From the NCBI GenBank assembly GCA_947303735.1, contig CAMYZD010000008.1, forward strand, positions 1-38,790: a stretch of DNA of 38,790 nucleotides, given 5' to 3'. Origin of the DNA: an uncultured Bacteroidales bacterium. GTDB lineage: Bacteria > Bacteroidota > Bacteroidia > Bacteroidales > P3. Within the stretch, counting starts at the first letter, position 1. The number at the start of each line of letters is the position of its first letter. Under the pieces are notes generated by a model that saw nothing but the letters and a program-made list of their open reading frames with translations, had not been told where the DNA came from and did no database searches. Shown here in pieces: positions 7,071-14,532 of the stretch. A program made the position numbers and the translations under genes.

Positions 7071-8114
7071 ATGAAATACAGACTGATTATTGTGGTGCTA
7101 ATGATAGCAGGCTTTGCCTGCCAGGCGCAGAACAAGACCGACGACCAAGGTCGTCGCCAAGGCCACTGGGAGAAAATCGACAAACAGGGAGCCAAAATCT
7201 ATGAAGGCGAATTCATCGATGGCATGGAGACCGGCACCTTCACCTACTATTACCCCAACGGAACAGTCCGCATACGCAATGAGTACACCATTCCGGGCAA
7301 GGTGTGCAAACACCACGTCTACGACCCCGACGGCCACCTACTGGCCCAAGGCAACTTCAATCAGAAGAACCGCGACGGGGTGTGGGAATTCTTCTCCGAG
7401 AACGGCAAACGTATCAAGATAACCACCTACAAGATGGGCATCCGCCATGGGTTGCAGGTACTCTTCACCTCCGAGGGCGACACCGCCGAAGTATGCAACT
7501 GGAGCGACAACCACCGCAACGGCCGTTGGTGGAAACGCATTGGCAAGAAGGGCTATATCACCGCCACCTATGTCAAAGGCGGCATCGAGGGTCGGCTGGT
7601 GGAGTATAACGATGACCAGCAGCTGGTGCGCGAAGGCTTCTACGTCGGTGGCGAACGCGACGGCCACTGGCGATACTACGATCAAGGCAAAGTGGTAGTC
7701 GACGAGACTTGGGCGAAAGGCCTGATGCGCGACCGCCTAGTGCGCCTACTCCTTCCCGAAGAGCGTTTTGTCTCCATCTACGACATCAACTACATGGCTC
7801 CGCAGGGAAAGAAGAGCACCATCGTCTACCTGAGCAATGGCGCCAAGCTGATCGACCAAGAGAACTCCGAAGTGCTCTACGGCCATGTCGGCAACGACCG
7901 CTTCACCCTGGCCAACAAGGAGGAGCGCATCATGGTAGCAACCGAGCTCATCGTCGGCACCACCCGCGACCACGAAGGCCGAGAGATATTGAGCCTCGAC
8001 CCCAAGCCCGATTTCGATGTCTTCCCCGACAAAGACTGCATGCTCATGTTGCGAAGCCTCAACCTTCAGAAACAAACCATAGAGGACGGTGGAGAATTTG
8101 ATTTTGACAGATAG
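7071..8114 (+). CDS. Secreted MORN-repeat (YwqK-like) protein
   Basis: 347 residues with an N-terminal signal sequence (LIIVVLMIAGFACQAQ; the Cys is not in a good lipobox, so lipoprotein status is uncertain). Residues about 27-240 contain repeated G.W..y...G....eG.y..G...G.w..Y..nG units, for example GHWEKIDKQGAKIYEGEF and GVWEFFSENGKRIKITTY, typical of MORN-type antitoxin-like/YwqK proteins. The last 100 residues (YMAPQGKKSTIVYLSNG onward) are not repeat-like. No adjacent toxin is present, so a toxin-antitoxin role is not supported; a periplasmic or surface role is more likely. Its stop codon is followed after 4 bp by the target duplication of a MITE-like element. Confidence 0.75.
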   Translation: MKYRLIIVVLMIAGFACQAQNKTDDQGRRQGHWEKIDKQGAKIYEGEFIDGMETGTFTYYYPNGTVRIRNEYTIPGKVCKHHVYDPDGHLLAQGNFNQKNRDGVWEFFSENGKRIKITTYKMGIRHGLQVLFTSEGDTAEVCNWSDNHRNGRWWKRIGKKGYITATYVKGGIEGRLVEYNDDQQLVREGFYVGGERDGHWRYYDQGKVVVDETWAKGLMRDRLVRLLLPEERFVSIYDINYMAPQGKKSTIVYLSNGAKLIDQENSEVLYGHVGNDRFTLANKEERIMVATELIVGTTRDHEGREILSLDPKPDFDVFPDKDCMLMLRSLNLQKQTIEDGGEFDFDR

Positions 8115-8118
8115 TGTA

Positions 8119-8318
8119 AAAAGTAACGCTCTAGTACAAAGTATGACTGATTCTTGCTCGTATTTCTCAATGTGGCGTGTCTTCGACACGCTGAGTAGTA
8201 GGGGTTTCGCTATCCCCACACTGCGCTCCCGTTGGTCGCTTAGTATGGGGTTATTGAGATTCAGCCTCTTCGAGGCTGCTAAAAAATCAGTCTTTTATCA
8301 AACTAGAGCCAAAAGTAA
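8119..8318. mobile_element. MITE-like element (184 bp) with 8-bp target duplication
   Basis: The element body is 8127-8310. Its ends are imperfect inverted repeats: left GCTCTAGT...GACTGATT...TCTCAAT, right (reverse complement) GCTCTAGT...GACTGATT...TCTCAAT, with the outermost base C on the left and G on the right. It is bounded by the perfect direct repeat AAAAGTAA (8119-8126 and 8311-8318). Internally it carries two 17-bp hairpins with TTC loops (GCGTGTC/GACACGC and CAGCCTC/GAGGCTG). It encodes no transposase. The GGCTCT-type ends plus 8-bp duplication are compatible, from memory, with ISL3-family mobilisation. A 92-bp relative lies at 30182-30273. Confidence 0.75.
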
Positions 8319-8347
8319 AAATGGGACTCCTCTCGGTGTCCCATTTT
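8318..8347 (+). terminator. Intrinsic terminator downstream of the MORN-like gene
   Basis: AAAATGGGAC, a 10-base loop, and GTCCCATTTT form a perfect 10-bp stem ending in T. The MITE-like element now separates it from the gene it presumably ends. From 8348 to the mtaB start at 8505 I see no further gene or clear signal. Confidence 0.65.
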
Positions 8348-8504
8348 CCCATTAAACACTATTACAAAATCCTTATTATGAATTTAAACACTTCTCCTAC
8401 AGAACGAAAGCAATTCTATTCACTTCTTGAAATCGGCTGCAAAAATACTGCTTTTTTCTCAATTGGGTATTAGCCGAAAGGTCGATTAACTTTTATTAAC
8501 TGCC

Positions 8505-9797
8505 ATGACAATAGCTACTCACACGTTGGGATGTAAATTAAACTTTGCGGAGACCAGCCATTTACAACGTCAGTTTGAAAAAGCAGGTTTTAACATTGTA
8601 GGCTATCACGAAAGGGCTGATATCTATATTATCAACACTTGCACCGTGACCGCCATCGCTGAGAAAAAATGCCGCAACGCCATCCGCCAAGCTGTGGCAC
8701 TGAATCCCACAGCCGTGGTGGCAGTGATAGGATGCTTTGCCCAAAACGGAGCCGAACAGATAGCCAAAATTCCTGGCGTAAGTATCATTTTGGGCAACGA
8801 CCAAAAGCATCGGCTACTCGAAATCCTTACCGAACAGGGCTTTAAGCCCAGCTCAGCACCACGAGTGGAGACCGATGAGCCTAAGTCGTTCCAACTCTCT
8901 TTCTCAGGAGAAGACCGCACTCGTACCTTTTTCAAAATTCAGGACGGCTGCGACTATTTCTGCAGCTACTGCGCTATTCCCCTGGCACGCGGAAGGAGCC
9001 GGAGCGCCACCATTGAGGAGACGGTGTCCATGGCTCGCACCATCGCGGCAACTGGCACCCGCGAGATTGTGCTGACAGGTGTCAACACCGGTACCTTCGG
9101 TCAACAACGCGGTGAACAATTCGTTGAGCTGCTGCGCAGGCTCGACGACATTGAGGAGATTGCCCGTTACCGCATCTCCAGTATCGAACCGAACTTATTG
9201 ACCGACGAAATTATCGACTTCGTCTCTACATCGCGCGCCTTCCTCCCCCACTTCCACATCCCCCTTCAAGCGGGCTCTGACAAAGTGCTACGGCTGATGC
9301 GCCGCCGCTACGATACTGCCCTATATGCCAGCCGTGTGGGGCACATTAAGTCGGTGATGCCCGATGCCTGTATCGCTGCCGATGTAATAGCTGGTTTCAA
9401 CGGCGAGGACGACGAAACCTTCGCCCTCAGCAAGGCCTTTATCGACAGCCTGCCCATCTCCTACCTGCATGTTTTCCCCTATTCCGACCGACCTAACACC
9501 GCCGCCTTGAGGATGCCCGAACGGGTACCAGTCGCCCTCCGTAAAGCACGCAGCCAAGAGCTACACCTCCTTTCCAACCACAAACGCCAAGCCTTTGTAG
9601 AGAGCCAACTAGGCAAAGAACGAACAGTGTTGTGGGAACACAGCCTACACACTGATTCAACGGGAAATACCATGCAGGGGTGGACCGACAACTACATTCG
9701 TCTACATCGTCCCTTCGATGCCTCACTCGCAGGCAAAGTCACCCCCTTCTTAGTGGAGAAATCAACAATTGTTGATAACTTTGCTTGTGAAGATTGA
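8505..9797 (+). CDS. mtaB: tRNA t6A37 methylthiotransferase MtaB
   Basis: 430 residues, full length for MtaB (YqeV), the radical-SAM enzyme that converts t6A to ms2t6A at position 37 of ANN-decoding tRNAs. The N-terminal UPF0004 domain has its three cluster cysteines (C10 in HTLGCKLN, C46 in NTCTVT, C77 in IGCFAQ). The radical-SAM CxxxCxxC is C149/C153/C156 in DGCDYFCSYCAIPLARGR; this signature is typical of MtaB rather than MiaB or RimO. The C-terminal part (residues about 370-430) is a TRAM-like RNA-binding domain. It is a monocistronic-looking housekeeping gene, preceded by the MITE region and followed by the purF-like promoter. Confidence 0.93.
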   Translation: MTIATHTLGCKLNFAETSHLQRQFEKAGFNIVGYHERADIYIINTCTVTAIAEKKCRNAIRQAVALNPTAVVAVIGCFAQNGAEQIAKIPGVSIILGNDQKHRLLEILTEQGFKPSSAPRVETDEPKSFQLSFSGEDRTRTFFKIQDGCDYFCSYCAIPLARGRSRSATIEETVSMARTIAATGTREIVLTGVNTGTFGQQRGEQFVELLRRLDDIEEIARYRISSIEPNLLTDEIIDFVSTSRAFLPHFHIPLQAGSDKVLRLMRRRYDTALYASRVGHIKSVMPDACIAADVIAGFNGEDDETFALSKAFIDSLPISYLHVFPYSDRPNTAALRMPERVPVALRKARSQELHLLSNHKRQAFVESQLGKERTVLWEHSLHTDSTGNTMQGWTDNYIRLHRPFDASLAGKVTPFLVEKSTIVDNFACED

Positions 9798-9816
9798 ACA
9801 ATTAGACGTATCTTTG
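9785..9816 (+). promoter_or_regulatory. Probable promoter of the purF-family gene
   Basis: TTG at 9785-9787, 21 bases, then TATCTTTG (9809-9816), close to the Bacteroidota TTG-N19-TAnnTTTG pattern. The start codon at 9923 is about 107 bp downstream. The -33 part overlaps the end of mtaB. Confidence 0.5.
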
Positions 9817-9922
9817 TTTTTTATTTTTGAAATGAGTACTCCTCTAAACGGGTTGAATTATAGTTTTATCCAAATATATAACACAATATATAACACATCG
9901 TCTTTATAACAATTGTACCCTT

Positions 9923-11329
9923 ATGAGCGGTCTATTTGGAGTTATTACCGAAAAACCATGTGCCACCGACCTGTTTTATGGCACCGATTATCACTCACAT
10001 CTTGGTACCCGTCGTGCCGGTCTGAGCACCATCGACAACGACGTGATGCACCTCAACATCCACAACATCGAGAACACACAGTTCAAGACCAAGTTCTCCT
10101 CCGACATCCACGAGATGCTTGGGAACAAGGGCATTGGGGTTATCTCCGACACAGATGCCCAACCTATCGTGTGTAACTCGCACCTCGGACGCTTTGCCGT
10201 CTGCACGGTGTCGCGCATTAACAACATTAGTGAGCTGGAAGGCCTATGCCTCAGCAAAAACCAGCAGTTTACCGAGCTTAGCATGGGGCGCACCAATCCC
10301 TCTGAGCTTATAGCCCTGCTTATCACACAGGGGAAGGACTTTGCCGACGGCATCACCAATGTATACAATTTGGTGCGAGGCAGCGTCTCCTTCCTCATCC
10401 TCACCAACAACGGCATCATCGCCGCCCGCGACCGCTATGGCCGCACACCTCTTACTATCGGCCGACGCGACAACGACTATGCTGTTGCCTCCGAGAGCCA
10501 TAGCTATGTAAACCTCGGATTCACCACCATCTATCACGTCCAGCCCGGCGAGGCTGTACTCATCAACCACAACGGATTGACCCAACTGACCAAGCCAAGC
10601 GATAAGATGCAGATCTGCTCCTTCCTTTGGATCTACTATGGGTTCCCCTGCGTGGAGTATGAGGACATCAACGCCGAAGAGGTACGCTATCGTTTAGGCG
10701 AAGAGATGGGCCGCACCGACGACGTGGATGCCGACTATGTCTCGGGCATCCCCGACTCGGGCGTGGGCATGGCACTCGGCTATGCTATGGGCAAACACAT
10801 CCCCTACAAACGCGGTATTCTAAAATACACCCCCACGTGGGCTCGCAGTTTCATGCCTGTCAACCAAGAGGCCCGCAGCCTTGTCGCCAAGATGAAACTC
10901 ATCCCTTCGCGAAAAATGCTTGAGGGCAAAGAGGTGGTCTTCTGCGACGACAGTATAGTCCGCGGCACTCAGCTACGCGACCAAACCAAGATGCTGTACG
11001 CCAACGGCGTGAAACGCATCCATATCCGCATCAGCTGTCCTCCCCTCCTTCACGGCTGCAACTTCCTCAACTTCTCCACCTCCAAGACCGACCGCGAACT
11101 TATCACCCGCCGCGTCATTGAAGAGCTGGAACATGGCGAAGTGCGGAACCTCGAAGCCTACAGCGACTCATCCTCCAAAGAGTACGCCACCATGGTTGAG
11201 ACTATCCGCAAGACCATCGGTGTGGACACCCTGAAATTCAACACTCTCGACACCGTCTGCAAAGCTATCGGACTCCCGAAGTGCAAGATATGCACCCACT
11301 GTTTCGACGGCAGCTCTTTCGGTGATTAG
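9923..11329 (+). CDS. purF: PurF-family amidophosphoribosyltransferase-like protein without the N-terminal Cys
   Basis: 468 residues with the two PurF domains in order: an N-terminal Ntn glutamine-amidotransferase domain and a C-terminal phosphoribosyltransferase domain with the PRPP loop VVFCDDSIVRGTQ (about residues 337-349). Cysteines matching the iron-sulfur ligands of Bacillus-type PurF appear conserved (CSFLWIYY, PPLLHGCNF and the terminal CKICTHC). However, the N-terminus is MSGLFGV where active enzymes have Cys-Gly-(I/V); the catalytic Cys is replaced by Ser. The GTDYHSHLGTRRAG segment marks a distinct subfamily that, as I recall, generally begins M(S/G)G. It may use ammonia or have a different role, so the gene symbol is by family only. 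Confidence 0.8.
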   Translation: MSGLFGVITEKPCATDLFYGTDYHSHLGTRRAGLSTIDNDVMHLNIHNIENTQFKTKFSSDIHEMLGNKGIGVISDTDAQPIVCNSHLGRFAVCTVSRINNISELEGLCLSKNQQFTELSMGRTNPSELIALLITQGKDFADGITNVYNLVRGSVSFLILTNNGIIAARDRYGRTPLTIGRRDNDYAVASESHSYVNLGFTTIYHVQPGEAVLINHNGLTQLTKPSDKMQICSFLWIYYGFPCVEYEDINAEEVRYRLGEEMGRTDDVDADYVSGIPDSGVGMALGYAMGKHIPYKRGILKYTPTWARSFMPVNQEARSLVAKMKLIPSRKMLEGKEVVFCDDSIVRGTQLRDQTKMLYANGVKRIHIRISCPPLLHGCNFLNFSTSKTDRELITRRVIEELEHGEVRNLEAYSDSSSKEYATMVETIRKTIGVDTLKFNTLDTVCKAIGLPKCKICTHCFDGSSFGD

Positions 11330-11379
11330 GGCGATGAGGGAATTAGTGATTAGTGAATAGTGATTAGACGTTTGAAAAG

Positions 11380-13128
11380 ATGAAAAAAATAGCCATACTT
11401 GCATTTCTACTGACGGCCATGGTGTGCAGCCACGCTCAGGCACCTATACCCGTGTCCGTCAAAGAACTTGCTCCCAACTTCGGCATACGCCCTAGTTTTC
11501 TCGACGACACCATCTTCCTCATCCGCTACCTCGACAGCCTTGGCGGTAGCAATACTGCCATGACCGACACCTGCGTCACCATCAATGCCAAGCTCATGGC
11601 CATGGAAAATGTGCTGCTCTACGATTATCGACACCAACACGACACAGTGTGGATCGATGCCTCGCACTTTATCGAAGACTATGGTTATTATTCTCAAAAA
11701 ATCAAGGCTCTATCCGAAACTGTATTGCGACGCGCCCACGACTACATTGAGCGTGAGCATATCCGTCAGGACGCCATCCAGCAGACCTCGCTCAACCTCA
11801 GGAAGGATACCATCCACCGCAACCACCGCACCATCGTAAACGCTTGCGAGGGCATCGGCATCAGCGACAAAGCCCGCAAGAAGGAACTGAAAGACCTTTA
11901 CTACGCCTACCTGTCAGTCTACAACCGCTATGACCTGTCGAACAAGCGCACCGACAGCCTCTATGCCGCCAGTCTCGACAGGTTCTCCCAGTTTCAGCAA
12001 AATGTGATAGAAAACCTCTTGAGCAACAGCAATTACCCTGCACGAATCAACAACTTTGGCAATACGTTGAAAGTGCGCTGCGGACACAACCACACCGATG
12101 TGCTACGATCCTATCAGCGAGTGTTCCGCCAAGCCACACCGCCACCCACCTTCTCAACCCTCACCCAATACTACGACTACATCGCCGCCCTGCAGAATAT
12201 CGTCGACATCCAGAACAGCTACCTGACGGTTATCGACCTACGCGAGAAGATCGCCGCCACCAGCAAACGTATAGTCAGCCTCTACGCCCCTGGCTTTCGC
12301 GATGTTGCCAAGACCTATCAAGAGGTTGCTGCCACCGTCAACATGATTCCGGCCTTCAACACGCAGCTTGATGCAGAGATATTCATCGATAACCTGAACG
12401 AATTCATACAGGTGCAGGAGTGCTACCTCCACGACTACGACCGACTGAAAAGCATCCAACAGCATGGCGACAGCATCACCCGCAACTGCACTTCCAAATA
12501 TAGCGATATAGCCAAGAGCTACAAACAGATTCGTGAGGCCAACCCCATGACGCCCAAGTATCAGACCCTCGACGATGCCTCCCGTTTTGGTCTAGAGATG
12601 GCTGGTTTCGAGACTATCCAACGCCAGTACGACACCATCCTAGCCATGCGCCAACTTATCAACGCCACCCAAGACACCATCTCCAAAGGATGGATGTCGC
12701 ACCTCATCGTCTACAACGGCTACCAGAACATCCGCAAACACTATGCACTCACCCCCACCTTTATTGACGTCAAAGGTGGAACCCTCTTCATCGAAAGCCT
12801 CAACGACTTCTACGACATGCAAAACAACTGCCTGCGCGCCATCAAACTATACGACCAATACCGCCAACTTGATGCCGCCATACAGCCCGGCCTTCAGCCG
12901 TTCCGCAACCTAAAAAAGGCTTATAGCCGCCTCGACAAAGAGTATCTTAACCTCAAAGCCATCAACCACCTGTCCGAACTCTACATCTACATCCGACAAC
13001 TCGAAGCCGTCATCACCGTACAAGAGACTTTCGCCGAACTGCTCAAGGGCACCGAGGCCCATGTGGTCGACAACCGCCTTAGGAATATCAAAGAGACCGA
13101 ACAAATTGAGGCAATTCTAGGACTATAA
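11380..13128 (+). CDS. Secreted helical protein of about 68-residue tandem repeats, function unknown
   Basis: 582 residues. Signal peptide KKIAILAFLLTAMVCSHAQA (cleaved near residue 20), then an all-helical, Tyr/Gln/Asn-rich protein. By eye, residues 256-556 divide into repeats starting at P256, P324, P392 and P459 with a partial one at about 526. Each begins P-x-(F/Y), has an (F/Y)(I/.)..L..F...Q..YL helix about 20 residues in, and ends (A/K)..Y..(I/V)R...N(.)(T/I). A more diverged unit may precede (about 188-255). I do not recognise the family. It is followed after 42 bp by elbB. A short GTGATTAGTGAATAG repeat lies between purF and this gene. Confidence 0.75.
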   Translation: MKKIAILAFLLTAMVCSHAQAPIPVSVKELAPNFGIRPSFLDDTIFLIRYLDSLGGSNTAMTDTCVTINAKLMAMENVLLYDYRHQHDTVWIDASHFIEDYGYYSQKIKALSETVLRRAHDYIEREHIRQDAIQQTSLNLRKDTIHRNHRTIVNACEGIGISDKARKKELKDLYYAYLSVYNRYDLSNKRTDSLYAASLDRFSQFQQNVIENLLSNSNYPARINNFGNTLKVRCGHNHTDVLRSYQRVFRQATPPPTFSTLTQYYDYIAALQNIVDIQNSYLTVIDLREKIAATSKRIVSLYAPGFRDVAKTYQEVAATVNMIPAFNTQLDAEIFIDNLNEFIQVQECYLHDYDRLKSIQQHGDSITRNCTSKYSDIAKSYKQIREANPMTPKYQTLDDASRFGLEMAGFETIQRQYDTILAMRQLINATQDTISKGWMSHLIVYNGYQNIRKHYALTPTFIDVKGGTLFIESLNDFYDMQNNCLRAIKLYDQYRQLDAAIQPGLQPFRNLKKAYSRLDKEYLNLKAINHLSELYIYIRQLEAVITVQETFAELLKGTEAHVVDNRLRNIKETEQIEAILGL

Positions 13129-13170
13129 ATAGACCTTTTATCAATCCATCAATAATCAATCTCATCCATT

Positions 13171-13809
13171 ATGAAGTCAATAGCCATCATTCTTTCGGGT
13201 TGCGGCAATCGCGACGGCAGCGAGCTGCAAGAGACCCTTTCACTAATGCTTGCTATCGATCGCCGCGGCTGGCGGTATCAATGCTTCGCCCCCGAAGGGC
13301 AGTACACAGTTGTCAGCCACCTCGATGGCAACGAGTGCGGCACACGCGACATCTTTGTCGAATCGGCCCGCATAGCCCGTGGCGACATCAAGTCCCTCTC
13401 TCAGTTCAATCCCGAAAACTTCGATGCTCTTGCCCTCCCCGGTGGCATGGGTGCCGCGCGCAATTTGTCGACCTTTGCATTCGATGGTCCTAACATGACG
13501 GTCCGTCCCGATGTCGAAAAAGCCATCCTCGACACCTTCCAACTCCACAAGCCTATCTTAGCCATGTGCATAGCACCCATGGTACTGGCCAAGGTTCTTG
13601 GACCCAAAGGTGTAACCCTAACCCTAGGCCAGCCCTGCCCTCCAGCCGACGTGGCCAAGCAACTGGGCGCAAAAGTCCAAAACTGCACCTCCACCGAGGT
13701 CTGCAAAGATGACAAGAACCTCGTCTACACCACCCCAGCCTATATGGTAGCCACCCGCATCAGTGAGATTTTCGAGGGTGCCGACAACCTTGTCCGCTGC
13801 TTAGAATAG
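13171..13809 (+). CDS. elbB: ElbB-like glyoxalase of the DJ-1/PfpI superfamily
   Basis: 212 residues, matching the length of ElbB (isoprenoid biosynthesis glyoxalase / sigma cross-reacting protein 27A homologue). Family features: IAIILSGCGNRDGSE at the N-terminus, ESARIARGDIKSL near residues 66-78, ALPGGMGAARNLS near 95-107 and the nucleophile-elbow Cys in ILAMCIAPMVLAKV near 133-146. ElbB-type proteins act as weak glyoxalases on methylglyoxal-like aldehydes in vitro; the physiological role is uncertain. It is cytoplasmic. It lies 42 bp after the repeat protein and may share its transcript. Confidence 0.88.
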   Translation: MKSIAIILSGCGNRDGSELQETLSLMLAIDRRGWRYQCFAPEGQYTVVSHLDGNECGTRDIFVESARIARGDIKSLSQFNPENFDALALPGGMGAARNLSTFAFDGPNMTVRPDVEKAILDTFQLHKPILAMCIAPMVLAKVLGPKGVTLTLGQPCPPADVAKQLGAKVQNCTSTEVCKDDKNLVYTTPAYMVATRISEIFEGADNLVRCLE

Positions 13810-13849
13810 CGCCTCCTATAGGGATATCTAGTTGGTCTTGAATCTTTGC

Positions 13850-14518
13850 TCAGAGATGAAAGGCAAAGCTGAACGAGACCTGTGAGGGGTTGGCCAAGGC
13901 CAGGTCGGGATGTTGGCGCATGATGCAGTTCCTAACCCAATAGGCCACTACGGCACAACTGGTTCCAATCAGGGCCCCTGCTACCACATCAGTGGGATAG
14001 TGCGCACCGATATAGAGCCGGCTATAGGCTACGCCTGTGGCCCATAGGTAGAAGGGAATTACCACATACCACCGAGGATAGATGAGCGACAGCGAGGTGG
14101 CTGTGGCAAAGCAGAAGGAGGTATGTCCGGACGGGAAAGAGGGATCTGGCAGTGGTTGCAGGCAGACCAAGTCGGAGGCATGGGCTACGTAAGGGCGAGG
14201 GCGATTGATGAGATATTTGAGCGACATGGTCACACCAGCCGTCAGCAGCCAAGAGCCGCCCAACTCGGCTGCATTGTATAGTACTTGGCGGTCGCCTGTT
14301 GCCCACCCGTACAGGCCATGTCCTATGGCAGGCACAGGTGAGAGTGCCAAACTGTTGCTCACCGCTGTCCAATATCGGTTATGTGTGGGAGTGCGCCGTT
14401 GTTGGATGGAGTAGAGGGTTTCAAAATCGTGGTCACGTGGAGGGGGGAGCGTGTCCCCCCTAGACCGCGGAACCGCAACTATCAGTAATATGATTATCGT
14501 AAAACAATGTCGACGCAT
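13850..14518 (-). CDS. PAP2-family membrane phosphatase
   Basis: 222 residues from the preferred start MRRHCFTIIILL at 14518, which gives an N-terminal hydrophobic signal/anchor and leaves 14 bp to the upstream stop; an in-frame ATG at 14560 would overlap the upstream gene. All three PAP2 motifs are intact: KYLINRPRP, PSFPSGHTSF and YSRLYIGAHYPTDV. These form the vanadium-haloperoxidase-type site that removes phosphate from lipid phosphates such as undecaprenyl pyrophosphate or phosphatidylglycerol phosphate. Several transmembrane helices follow the signal. It is probably co-transcribed behind the PPDK-like gene. Confidence 0.87.
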   Translation of the reverse strand: MRRHCFTIIILLIVAVPRSRGDTLPPPRDHDFETLYSIQQRRTPTHNRYWTAVSNSLALSPVPAIGHGLYGWATGDRQVLYNAAELGGSWLLTAGVTMSLKYLINRPRPYVAHASDLVCLQPLPDPSFPSGHTSFCFATATSLSLIYPRWYVVIPFYLWATGVAYSRLYIGAHYPTDVVAGALIGTSCAVVAYWVRNCIMRQHPDLALANPSQVSFSFAFHL

Positions 14519-14532
14519 AGGAGATAGGGATG

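Noticed and set aside
7071-8114. MORN/YwqK-like protein as an antitoxin of a toxin-antitoxin pair.
   Set aside because: It has a signal peptide and no adjacent toxin-like gene.
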